From: Microcoleus sp. AS-A8
GTDB lineage: Bacteria; Cyanobacteriota; Cyanobacteriia; Cyanobacteriales; Coleofasciculaceae
NCBI GenBank assembly: GCA_039962225.1
Contig: JAMPKV010000019.1
Span: forward strand, 42,751 to 106,750
Direction: 5' to 3'
DNA: 64,000 nt
Part shown: positions 55,262 through 63,553 of the stretch, one piece after another
Layout of the letters: every line of letters begins with the position of its first letter
Numbering within the stretch: the stretch's first letter is position 1
The notes under the pieces: model-generated
The model's input: the letters and a program-made list of their open reading frames with translations, nothing else
Told to the model about the DNA's origin: nothing
The model's database searches: none
Translations under genes and position numbers: made by a program

Positions 55262-56989
55262 ATGCATATCCCAAGGGTTGCAATTTCTACTGTATTCAGT
55301 TTAGTCGTCTGGGGTGTTACCCCAGTTAAGATGGGAAACGCCCAATCCATCCATACACAGAAACACCCCAACCCGATTAACATCGACGATTCCGACAAAC
55401 TCGATATTAGCCCTCATACCAAAAGAGAGTTGGAGAGGGGTGATTCAGGGATTTTGGCAAAAGAACTAATCACTCAATTACCTCAAGTCACAGTAACTCA
55501 AGAGACACCCCATATCCTGCCATCAGAAGAGCAGTATCAGGCTGTGTACGATGGGGATTTTTTGAGGATGAGTGATGTCAGTAATCCGGCTTCCACTCCA
55601 GCTTCTGCACTCAACCTACAACAATCCATCAATTCCGAACCCGTCATTTTACCTGATTCTATTGCAGAGAATGAATTTATTGTCAAGGATGTGGAGATTC
55701 GCTTCGTCAACAATAAAGGAGAATCAGTCGATAAAGACGGTAATCCCATCCAGGGACGAATCCCTAGAGAGTACATTGCTAATGAGATTCAACTGAAGCC
55801 CGGTGATGTGTTGACACAAGCTGTCATCCGCAGAGATTTGCAACAGTTGCAGCAATTAGGATTATTTGAGCGAGTTGATGTCTCCGTTGTACCCGCCGAT
55901 GAGGGTGTGAATGTCATTTATAACATCCAACAGCGTCCAGCGCGTTCGATAAACCCTGGTGGCGGTTATAACGATGACGTGGGTGTATACGGTACATTGA
56001 GCTATCGAGACTTCAAACTCTTACCCAACCCCCAGCGCGTTGAGGGCAATACTCAAATCAGCCTGAATAACGTCGATTTTAATGCCCAATATGTCAGTCC
56101 TTATCAAGCCGCGAATGATAGCTTAGGGTATAGCTTCAGCGTTTTTCGCAAGCGTACTACGTCCAATATTTTCGATCGCGAGATTGACCTCCTCAGTGGT
56201 GAGAGAGTGCGAGAATTACGATCAGGTGCTAGGGCAGCGGTGACGCGTCCCATCGGTGAATGGTGGGGGACGGTGGGGTTGAATTTCACTCGCCTGAGTA
56301 CACGCGATCGCGATGGCAGGATTGCCCGTGAGGATGAACTGGGCAATCCCCTCACCTTCAGCGGTACAGGGATTGATGACTTATATACCGTATCTCTAGG
56401 TGTCACTCGCGACTGGCGAGACAATCCCTTTAACCCCAAACAAGGCTCAATTCTCTCTCTCTCTACCGAACAATCCATCCCCATCGGTGTGGGTAATATT
56501 CTCCAAAATCGCTTAGTGGGTAACTATATTCAATATGTACCCGTGCGCTGGCTAAGTTCTGAGGCGCAAAATGCTCAGCGAGATGTGTTTCCAGAAATGT
56601 TTGCCTTTAATTTGCAAGCCGGTGCGGTGATTGGAGAGATGTCACCCACTCAAGCGTTTCGTCTGGGCGGTATCAATTCAGTGCGAGGATACGAAGAAGG
56701 TAATCTGGGCAGTGGTCGCAGTTATATCTTAGCCACTGGAGAATATCGCTTTCCCGTCTTCTCCGGCGTGGGAGGGGTGATATTTGCTGATTTTGCCTCA
56801 GATTTAGGGACAGGGAACTCAGTCGTTGGAGAACCGGCTGTGGTGCGGAATAAGCCTGGGACTGGGTTTGGTACCGGAGTTGGGGCACGCTGGCGATCGC
56901 CTTTTGGCATTCTACGAGTTGATTTGGGTGTCAATGACCAAGGCGAAGTCCGATTTTATACTGAACTCGGCACAGGTACTCGATTTTGA
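55262..56989 (+). CDS. Omp85-superfamily outer-membrane protein (BamA/TamA-like, single POTRA visible)
   Basis: 575 residues. A signal peptide precedes a low-complexity linker (about 30-140). One POTRA-type domain is visible at about 140-225 (VKDVEIRFVNNKGESVDKDG, LTQAVIRRDLQQLQQLGLFE). The rest is a 16-strand beta-barrel: GGGYNDDVGVYGTLSYRDF, RDWRDNPFNPKQGSILSLST, the lid-lock motif VRGYEEG in FRLGGINSVRGYEEGNLGSG, and a terminal Phe in TELGTGTRF. This family inserts or translocates outer-membrane proteins. It could serve the TPS exoproteins at the left of the window, but distance makes that speculative. Confidence 0.9.
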   Translation: MHIPRVAISTVFSLVVWGVTPVKMGNAQSIHTQKHPNPINIDDSDKLDISPHTKRELERGDSGILAKELITQLPQVTVTQETPHILPSEEQYQAVYDGDFLRMSDVSNPASTPASALNLQQSINSEPVILPDSIAENEFIVKDVEIRFVNNKGESVDKDGNPIQGRIPREYIANEIQLKPGDVLTQAVIRRDLQQLQQLGLFERVDVSVVPADEGVNVIYNIQQRPARSINPGGGYNDDVGVYGTLSYRDFKLLPNPQRVEGNTQISLNNVDFNAQYVSPYQAANDSLGYSFSVFRKRTTSNIFDREIDLLSGERVRELRSGARAAVTRPIGEWWGTVGLNFTRLSTRDRDGRIAREDELGNPLTFSGTGIDDLYTVSLGVTRDWRDNPFNPKQGSILSLSTEQSIPIGVGNILQNRLVGNYIQYVPVRWLSSEAQNAQRDVFPEMFAFNLQAGAVIGEMSPTQAFRLGGINSVRGYEEGNLGSGRSYILATGEYRFPVFSGVGGVIFADFASDLGTGNSVVGEPAVVRNKPGTGFGTGVGARWRSPFGILRVDLGVNDQGEVRFYTELGTGTRF

Positions 56990-57442
56990 ACCCCATAGGA
57001 CTTACCCAGACACACCATCTTTAGGGGCAATCCTTCCGTGGTTGCCCAGCTGCCTGAGAAGATCATTAAAACTGGGTTATGAAAGTTCTGTCAAGATACT
57101 TAAGATTAGTTTACATTTTTTCCCAATATGGGTAAAGATACGTGTAAATAATGCACAAGGGTTCTCTACTGCATCAATCCCTAATCACTCAAGCGAGTGA
57201 TTCAACTGAATAATCTGCGCTCACCATTGATGGTGTCCTCACCCTTAGTTTCGGCTTGGGCAACGCCCAGTGAGGGAAAAAACAATAGTAACACAGAGGT
57301 GTCTATTTTGAGTGACACCCACTCTTCCAACAGCATCTGCATCTACTGAGCTAATTGAACGTTGTAACTCTTCCAACCTGCGCCGATATCGCGCCGGTTC
57401 CTTTGAAAAACGATTAAACAGCCAAAACTCCCAAACACAGCT
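56990..57442. other. Non-coding stretch before the pentapeptide gene
   Basis: About 450 bases. A frame at 57312-57542 overlaps the pentapeptide gene out of phase and has no motif. A CTTACCCAGACACACC sequence near 57001 is similar to pieces at 5187 and 51120 and may be a dispersed short repeat. No terminator is clear. Confidence 0.4.
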
Positions 57443-58201
57443 ATGGATACATCAGAATTCCAGTCACGTTATCAAGCCGGAGAACGAGATTTTCGTAATG
57501 CTCACTTGCCTGGTGCTAACCTATGCAACACCATGCTGCTAGGTGTCAACCTGAGTGGGGCTGATTTGAGTGGTGCCGACTTATGTGGGGCGGATTTAAG
57601 CGGTGCTAATCTAGCGGGTGCCAACCTATTCGGTGCTGACTTAAGCACGGCTGACTTATTGAATACCGATTTAAGCAGTGCTGACTTAAGCGCGGCTGAC
57701 TTGTGTGGCGCAAACCTCAATGATGCCAATCTGTGCGATGCTAATTTGCTGAGTGTTAGCTTGAGGTATGCCAACCTGAGCGATGCCACTCTCAGTACAG
57801 CTAACCTCAGTTACGCTAACCTACTAGGGGCTAATCTGTTTGGGGCTAACCTATTAGGGGCGGACTTAAGCTATGCAGACTTGCTGGGTGCTAACCTATT
57901 CGGGGCTAACCTTATGGGCGCTGATTTAAGCTATGCCAATTTATTAGGCGCTGACTTCAGTTATGCTAATTTGTTGGGTGCCAATTTATGTTATCCAACC
58001 AGTCTATTGGCAGCCAACCTGAGTGGTGCCAATCTCAAGGGTGCTAACCTCAAAGGTGCTGAGCAGGTATCGGCGACACTAACTCAATCTAAATTAATTG
58101 ACGGATATTTACAGTCTGCTGGCTTGCAAGGATCTAATGTCGATCATGCCAAATTAAGCCGATTGATTAACGCTTTTTCAAGTCGGGAAATTTTGCTGTA
58201 A
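57443..58201 (+). CDS. Pentapeptide-repeat protein
   Basis: 252 residues. After MDTSEFQSRYQAGERDFRNA the chain is almost wholly A(D/N)Lxx pentapeptides to about residue 215 (LSGADLSGADLCGADLSGAN and similar), forming a right-handed quadrilateral helix. A short non-repeat C-terminus ends RLINAFSSREILL. There is no signal peptide. Function is unknown; relatives include DNA-gyrase mimics and many uncharacterised cyanobacterial proteins. Cys and Tyr recur at outward positions (CGADL, SYADL). Confidence 0.93.
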   Translation: MDTSEFQSRYQAGERDFRNAHLPGANLCNTMLLGVNLSGADLSGADLCGADLSGANLAGANLFGADLSTADLLNTDLSSADLSAADLCGANLNDANLCDANLLSVSLRYANLSDATLSTANLSYANLLGANLFGANLLGADLSYADLLGANLFGANLMGADLSYANLLGADFSYANLLGANLCYPTSLLAANLSGANLKGANLKGAEQVSATLTQSKLIDGYLQSAGLQGSNVDHAKLSRLINAFSSREILL

Positions 58202-58276
58202 AAATCAGTTAGATCCAAATACTTTTTGATGATTCTTCCTTGCTGCGGAGGAATAGAATGTGTTGCATCAGCTAAT

Positions 58277-58335
58277 AGTTTGTAGTGAGGACTAAAGTCC
58301 TCTTGTGAGGGGCGCTCAAGCGCCTACTACGAACT
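58277..58335. repeat. Cloverleaf-like palindromic element
   Basis: Outer arms AGTTTGTAGT and ACTACGAACT pair (one mismatch). They enclose two perfect hairpins: GAGGACTAAAGTCCTC (58287-58302) and GGCGCTCAAGCGCC (58311-58324). The whole 59 bases can fold as a three-way junction. It lies between the convergent pentapeptide and DndD genes and resembles mobile REP/MITE-type cyanobacterial palindromes. Confidence 0.65.
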
Positions 58336-58385
58336 CATTTTATTAGGAGAACCAGACCAGATATCAGCGGAGAGAACGCACAGGA

Positions 58386-60452
58386 CTAAAAACTATAATC
58401 CACTTCGACAATTTCTGTATATTCAAACTCACTGGAACTACGCTTCACCAAAGAATAGGGAATTCCCCCTAACTCGATCGCATCTTCTTCGCAATCGGAT
58501 TTAGGAGAATTATAAGTCAAGACATATTCTCGACCGAGGTGATGAGCCATCTCTTGAGCGACTTCCCCCCGCCATTGCGTCTTAGTCACTAAAACCACGA
58601 GTTGATTGGCTAATTGAGGAAGTTTTTTGGCAATTTGTCGGCGGTAGATTTCATCCAAACTTCCGAAAGGAGAATCCATAACCATGGGAAATGTACTACT
58701 ATCGAGACCCATCAAAGTATTTTCTTTAATCCACTCCCGCACTCGATCAATAATACCGCCAATAAACGATAAGCTAAGAATTTGATTTTCCCCTGTAGAG
58801 GCGGCAACAATCGTTTCTTGTCCCCCTGTAGGGTCAACCAGCATCAATTCATACTTCTCGCTTAATTTGGGAATATAAGGCGTGAAAGAAATTGAAGTAA
58901 ATATTTCTTGAACTCGCTTTTCTAAGGAAGCTCGGAACTGATTTTCTAAACGCGATCGCACTTCTGTTAAGCGTTCAATCGCCTCCTGAGTTGTAGCAAT
59001 TCGTCGTTGCGCTAAAGCTTGCTTTGCCTCATTCATCTTGTGCTTGGCAATTTGCTTCGTCTGTCGCTCTATTTCCGCCTTTAAGCTTTCTATTTTCTGC
59101 TGATTGGCTCCTTTTTCTAGGGTCAAATCCCGAATCTTGTCTTCCGTTTCATCCAATCGCCTTTGTAACTGTTGAATATCCTCATTGGGATAAGTCCGTA
59201 GCTTTTTATTAATATCATCCAACTGCGTCTCGATTTGAGAAAGATCGGCTCTTCCCTGAGCAATATTGGCTTGTTGCCGATCCACATTTTCCCAAAATTC
59301 AGGCACTTGCTTGTCGATTTCCTCCACCTGTGCACTCATGCGGATTGCCGTTTCTTCCACATCAGCCATTCCTGCCTTATCCATCCAAGCAGATACTTGC
59401 TGATGAGTGGAAGTTCCTTCGATCAATTCTGTGCCACAAATACAGCGTTGCTCGTGGAGTAAATCGCTGACAAATTGCCGTTTAATCCCAACTGGCAACT
59501 CCCCTGCTTTCCGTAATTCATCAACAATTTCTCGAAACTCTGCCGTTACCTCTGAGAGCAAAACCGTATAGCCTCGTGTGGATATCGCTTGTTTCTGAGC
59601 TTCTTGAGATTGTTTAAGCTGTTCTCGGACTAATTTTTCTTTTGCTTCCAGTTCATCCCGAAGACGCTGTAACTCTTGGGCACCGCCCAGTTCTAATAAG
59701 CGATTGCCAACCGTCTTTTTTAATTCATCCTGGTGTGCTATTTCTTGCTCAATTTCTTTTTGGCGATTTGAGACTATATGGCTTTCTTTCTCAAGTTTTC
59801 CCTGTTCTTCTAAGAGCTTCCTGGTTTCAAAATCTCCAATCAACGCCAACTCTGCTTCTAGGCTCTTTTTGGCTTCCTTTAAATGCTTAACTGAGCGATT
59901 TAAAACCTCCACACCCAGCAAAGTCTTTGTGGCTTCAGCAATTTCTGCCTTTTTATCCGAGCGAACAATTTGTTCAATCCGTTCGCCATCAAAGAAGAAA
60001 TATTGATGTAAGCTGGTAGGCAAAATTCGACCAATGATATCTTCTGGGAGTTGTTGCGGCAATAACCAACGTCCATCATCGCCGGCTATTTGAAGATACA
60101 ACTCGCTTTCTCCCTGTTCAACTCCAAGTTCCGTTTTGTAAGCACGGCAAAGACGCTTCGCTTGATAACGTTTATTTTGATGCTCAAACCCCAATTCCAC
60201 CCAGCAGTCTACAGCTTCTCCCATGGGAGATTCGGCAATCGCTCGTTTATTCACTAATTGTTCTTCCGAGGCAAATGCCGCACTGAATTTCTCATATAAA
60301 ACCCAGGTAAAAGCATTCAGCAGTGTTGTTTTACCCGCACCATTATTACCATGAATAATGGTTGTATTTTGCTCGCCACCCGCTAAGATAATTTCTGGAG
60401 TTTTGCCATAGAATTGGCGAAAGTTACAAAGCCGAATCGATATCAGCTTCAT
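58386..60452 (-). CDS. dndD: DndD-like SMC-type ATPase (DNA phosphorothioation family)
   Basis: 688 residues. Walker A is HGNNGAGKTTLLNAFTWVLY at residues 34-53; HQYFFFDGERIEQIVRSDKK near 150 is characteristic of DndD. Long coiled coils (about 190-340 and 370-520) flank a hook-like RCICGTELIEGTSTH. The ABC signature is STGENQILSLSFIGG and Walker B PMVMDSPFGSLDEIYR. DndD is an ATPase in the Dnd complex that puts sulfur in the DNA backbone. Its start overlaps the stop of the small gene by ATGA. dndB, dndC and dndE are not adjacent, so it may act with genes elsewhere or in a different system. Confidence 0.85.
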   Translation of the reverse strand: MKLISIRLCNFRQFYGKTPEIILAGGEQNTTIIHGNNGAGKTTLLNAFTWVLYEKFSAAFASEEQLVNKRAIAESPMGEAVDCWVELGFEHQNKRYQAKRLCRAYKTELGVEQGESELYLQIAGDDGRWLLPQQLPEDIIGRILPTSLHQYFFFDGERIEQIVRSDKKAEIAEATKTLLGVEVLNRSVKHLKEAKKSLEAELALIGDFETRKLLEEQGKLEKESHIVSNRQKEIEQEIAHQDELKKTVGNRLLELGGAQELQRLRDELEAKEKLVREQLKQSQEAQKQAISTRGYTVLLSEVTAEFREIVDELRKAGELPVGIKRQFVSDLLHEQRCICGTELIEGTSTHQQVSAWMDKAGMADVEETAIRMSAQVEEIDKQVPEFWENVDRQQANIAQGRADLSQIETQLDDINKKLRTYPNEDIQQLQRRLDETEDKIRDLTLEKGANQQKIESLKAEIERQTKQIAKHKMNEAKQALAQRRIATTQEAIERLTEVRSRLENQFRASLEKRVQEIFTSISFTPYIPKLSEKYELMLVDPTGGQETIVAASTGENQILSLSFIGGIIDRVREWIKENTLMGLDSSTFPMVMDSPFGSLDEIYRRQIAKKLPQLANQLVVLVTKTQWRGEVAQEMAHHLGREYVLTYNSPKSDCEEDAIELGGIPYSLVKRSSSEFEYTEIVEVDYSF

Positions 60453-60697
60453 TGCACTTCTTCCTTGATAATTTTTAAAATATCGTCATTAATATTCCGA
60501 GGAACTTTCATGTAGAGTTTATCTTTCTCAGCCTGCAACACCCGCTCAATAATTTGTCGAACTTCTGGGGGAGCGCTAGTAATCGGCTCCTGTACATCAC
60601 TCAATTCAATGGGCGCGTTGTAAGAAGAACGCTTTTCCGATACAACGATCGGTCTAACTGTAGCCGGAATGTTAGAGTAGCTAAATGCCATCACCAT
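60449..60697 (-). CDS. Small protein between helicase and DndD-like ATPase, function unknown
   Basis: 82 residues: MVMAFSYSNIPATVRPIVVS, then a helical region PEVRQIIERVLQAEKDKLYM and a C-terminus NINDDILKIIKEEVQ. There is no membrane segment or metal motif and it does not look like DndE. It starts 20 bases after the helicase stop (whose TAA is followed by AGGAG) and overlaps dndD by 4 bases, so the three genes are almost surely one operon. It may be an adaptor between the two enzymes; that is inference. Confidence 0.8.
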   Translation of the reverse strand: MVMAFSYSNIPATVRPIVVSEKRSSYNAPIELSDVQEPITSAPPEVRQIIERVLQAEKDKLYMKVPRNINDDILKIIKEEVQ

Positions 60698-60717
60698 GTC
60701 TAATTTTTCTCACTCCT

Positions 60718-62289
60718 TTACATATCCAACAGCCCGTATCTTTTTTGTAGCTGTAAAAGTTTGATTCTAGCTTCTCCGGCATTATCAGCTAAGTCAGCAA
60801 ATTCTAAAAATCGCTTCAACTCTTTTTTCAGGAGATTGCGTTCCACCTCCAAGGTTTCTCGCCCCAAGTCTGGGGGTAAAACAATCATGTCGAATAATGT
60901 GGCACGTTGCTTGCCTGGATGTGGGCGTAAAATCCGCCCCCGTCGCTGAATAAACTGACGCGGATTGCCACTACTAGCGAGAATCACAGCGGTTTGAATG
61001 GCGGGGATATCGACACCTTCATCTAAACAGCGAATTGCTACCAAACCTTGCAATTCACCGTGTTCAAATTGACGGCGCAACTCTTCTCGTTCTACCAAGG
61101 GGGTTTCGGCAGTATAAGTATTGATGCGATAGCCAAGTTCCGCCCCTAGTAACCGGGTGACAGCAGCAATTTGATGCTGGTTTTCCTGACTCAGAGAACC
61201 TTCTAGGGTACCGTCACCGCAATAAAACAGGGTATGAGATGTATCTAGACGCCCAACCATTAATTGTCGCAGAGCTTCTAACTTATTCGCCGCTGCTCCA
61301 ATTAATCGAGCACGTTGCATTAATAAAGATGTGACGGTGTCATTGCTCTCAAAATCCTCCTCATCCATCAGTGCCCAACCAATTCGTTTGGTTAATTTGG
61401 CATAAGCTAACGTCTCGGCTTCGGTTAATTCCACCAAAATGGGATAGTAAAGATAGTGAACAAGCGCCCCTTGTCGAATGGCATCTGCTAAGGTGAGTTC
61501 GGGTTGTAAAACACTACCAAAGTAATCCAATAAAAAATGCGTTCCCTGCTCATCAAAATAGCGTTCTGGGGTGGCGGAAAGGGCGAGGCGCAAGCCAATA
61601 TTGCGAGGTAGGCTTTGTTCTAAGCGAGGTGAACCTAAGTTATGAGCTTCATCGCCGACAATTAATGTTTTTTCAGGGAAATAATTGAGCTGAGATTGCA
61701 ACCCTTCTCCGATTAAAGTGGCATTAGTGGTAATGATGGTAATAAAGGGCTGGTTGCCCGATTGAACGTTGTAAAGTGCGGTGGAAAGTTGACTTTGCCA
61801 GTTGTGGAGATTCTCGAAGGCTAAGATGGGTTGCAGGTTAAAGTTTTGGCATTCTCGCGCCCACTGGGTAACGAGATGGCGGTACGGGCAGACGACGAGT
61901 AAGACTTGTAAACCAATTTTTTGATACAGTTCAGTGGCGATCGCAAGTGCTGTAATTGTCTTTCCACTCCCCGTCGCCATCTTCAGCGTGCCTCGCCCCT
62001 GATTGCCAAACCAGTTCGCTACAGCTTGCCGCTGATACTGTCGGAGTTTAATAGAGGGGGGTATTCTGGGGCATCCTGGTGGGGGCTGATTTTTCTTGGA
62101 TGAACGTCGATGGTAACTGCCCTTAGCTTCAGCTACCGCACCGGGGGTGTAACTAAAGTGATCGACTGAAGGCAGCGTTAATTCCTTTGGAATCGCTTCG
62201 CTATCGCGAACAGACAAGCCTTCGTCATATAAATTCTTAGCTTGACGCTTCTTCGGGACTCTGTAAACATTCTTTGAGAACAACGCCAC
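60718..62289 (-). CDS. Superfamily 2 helicase of the DNA phosphorothioation-linked restriction type
   Basis: 523 residues from a GTG with CAGGGG upstream. A leader of about 75 basic residues precedes the helicase core: IKLRQYQRQAVANWF (Q-like region), Walker A MATGSGKTITALAIA, DEAH box LIVGDEAHNLG, LALSATPERYFDE, and motif VI GNPRQFIQRRGRILRPHPGK. The C-terminus ends KELKRFLEFADLADNAGEAR and KRYGLLDM. From memory this matches the family annotated as DNA phosphorothioation system restriction enzyme, usually clustered with dnd genes. No separate nuclease domain is obvious by eye. It is the first gene of the operon. Confidence 0.82.
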   Translation of the reverse strand: MALFSKNVYRVPKKRQAKNLYDEGLSVRDSEAIPKELTLPSVDHFSYTPGAVAEAKGSYHRRSSKKNQPPPGCPRIPPSIKLRQYQRQAVANWFGNQGRGTLKMATGSGKTITALAIATELYQKIGLQVLLVVCPYRHLVTQWARECQNFNLQPILAFENLHNWQSQLSTALYNVQSGNQPFITIITTNATLIGEGLQSQLNYFPEKTLIVGDEAHNLGSPRLEQSLPRNIGLRLALSATPERYFDEQGTHFLLDYFGSVLQPELTLADAIRQGALVHYLYYPILVELTEAETLAYAKLTKRIGWALMDEEDFESNDTVTSLLMQRARLIGAAANKLEALRQLMVGRLDTSHTLFYCGDGTLEGSLSQENQHQIAAVTRLLGAELGYRINTYTAETPLVEREELRRQFEHGELQGLVAIRCLDEGVDIPAIQTAVILASSGNPRQFIQRRGRILRPHPGKQRATLFDMIVLPPDLGRETLEVERNLLKKELKRFLEFADLADNAGEARIKLLQLQKRYGLLDM

Positions 62290-62314
62290 TATCGAACTGC
62301 CCCTGACTTAAAAC

Positions 62315-62704
62315 GTGAAACCCGATACTCTGTTTTACCAACTATTCCAGAATTTTCCTAGTATATTCTTTGAACTCATGGGACAGCCAACCCCTGACGC
62401 CAGCAATTACCCGTCCACTGCACCACAAGTCAAGCAACTGCCCTCTACTCACCCGAAATACTACCGACAAAATAAAACAGATCATGAACGATTTGCAATT
62501 TACTACAAGGTGCAATTTCTAGCTGACGTCCCTGCTGAGCGAGAAAGATGGCTTGATTCGTGTCGCTACCAAAACCACTGTCGGTTTGTCGATGGGGTTC
62601 GCGGCGATCGGCTTACAGTTTCGCTTCAAAGGGGTGATTGCAATAACGGGTTTGGTGTGTGCTTGTATTGTTTGAATGAGTTGCCCGATTTTAAAATTCT
62701 ATAA
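62315..62704 (+). CDS. Rpn/DUF2887-like N-terminus fused to unrelated sequence (probable remnant)
   Basis: 129 codons from a GTG. The first 45 or so residues, MKPDTLFYQLFQNFPSIFFE LMGQPTPDASNY, match the start of the Rpn-type DUF2887 PD-(D/E)XK family. The conserved continuation (AFRIDGVFLP and the catalytic VEVQFQ) is not there. The rest, with LDSCRYQNHCRFVDGVRGDR and GDCNNGFGVCLYCLNELPDF, is Cys-rich and unrelated to my knowledge. It begins 25 bases from the divergent helicase start. A deletion-born chimera is most likely; expression is uncertain. Confidence 0.55.
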   Translation: MKPDTLFYQLFQNFPSIFFELMGQPTPDASNYPSTAPQVKQLPSTHPKYYRQNKTDHERFAIYYKVQFLADVPAERERWLDSCRYQNHCRFVDGVRGDRLTVSLQRGDCNNGFGVCLYCLNELPDFKIL

Positions 62705-62860
62705 GTTAAGCGTTTTATCCTATTCGTATTTTTATTTTTTAGTTGAATCTTTATAAATTTTTCTTTGCATATGAATCCTCGATTTTTAGCATAAATCTCA
62801 AAGCAAAAGGCGACAAGTAATACAGAGATGTATTACTAATAAGATTCAGCAAGAGATCTA

Positions 62861-63439
62861 ATGTTTAGAATCAGTAGTCAATTTTCTATAGCATGTCTCA
62901 AAACGCTAGCTGTCAATACCCTGATGTTAGGAGCTTTGCTATCCGGCTTCCTGTTAAGCATGAGCAAGCCTGCTGCTTCGCAAAATTTGGGTAATAGACA
63001 GGTTAACTTTAACTCGTCACCCCGCTTAATTGGTGCTGCGGTTGCCACCTATCCAGGTGTAGGGGCTTTAGCGCAATATCAGTTTACAGTCCGCGTACCT
63101 GACAAGGCTGGGAAACCGCTACAAGCCGTCAAGATTACCCAACGGGAGAATCTGGAGCGGATTCAGTTCGCTCACAGTCATAGTGCGGCATTTGCTGGTG
63201 ATAGATTCGCTGGGGGTTCGGAAGTTTCCATTGCCAGCGTTGCGGGAAGCGAGACTTCAGATTCTAATGAGGTAACTGTTGTCTTTGAGCAGCCTATCCA
63301 ACCTGGGAGTACTGTGACCATTTCCTTGAGGGGAACTCGCCCTACATGGGGCGGTATTTATCTATTTGGATTCAGGGGGCGACAAGCGCCCCCAAAGCCA
63401 GAATTGAAAAGGGTTTTACCCAGCCAGCTCCCGCGCTAA
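62861..63439 (+). CDS. Exported DUF2808 protein with atypical C-terminus
   Basis: 192 residues. A signal peptide (to about residue 40, ending near KPAASQ) is followed by the DUF2808 domain: YPGVGALAQYQFTVRVPDKA, GKPLQAVKITQRENLERIQF and PGSTVTISLRGTRPTWGGIY LFGF. Family members usually continue with a further FP.G-type segment ending in an aromatic residue. Here the chain changes after YLFGF into RGRQAPPKPELKRVLPSQLP, read through a GGGGGCG/CGCCCCC hairpin (63375-63393), so the natural end may be lost. Function of the family is unknown. Confidence 0.8.
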   Translation: MFRISSQFSIACLKTLAVNTLMLGALLSGFLLSMSKPAASQNLGNRQVNFNSSPRLIGAAVATYPGVGALAQYQFTVRVPDKAGKPLQAVKITQRENLERIQFAHSHSAAFAGDRFAGGSEVSIASVAGSETSDSNEVTVVFEQPIQPGSTVTISLRGTRPTWGGIYLFGFRGRQAPPKPELKRVLPSQLPR

Positions 63440-63553
63440 ATACCGAGCTTATTGACAATGACCTGGATGGGGGTAGTCAGGAAAGACGAAGGTGTACCCA
63501 ATGTATGGTAAAAAAGAACGGTCTTATTAACGAGAACAAGAGCGCCATCAAAA

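Noticed and set aside
55262..56989. Omp85 protein as the dedicated TpsB secretion partner of the two haemagglutinin-type exoproteins
   Set aside because: Only one POTRA is visible, the genes are more than 40 kb apart, and the motifs fit the general BamA/TamA-like group; pairing cannot be supported.
57312..57542. Plus-strand frame of 76 codons before the pentapeptide gene
   Set aside because: Overlaps the pentapeptide gene out of frame and has no motif.
57502..57789. Minus-strand frame of 95 codons rich in K, S, A and L
   Set aside because: It is the reverse shadow of the repetitive pentapeptide codons; its regularity is explained by the sense-strand repeats.
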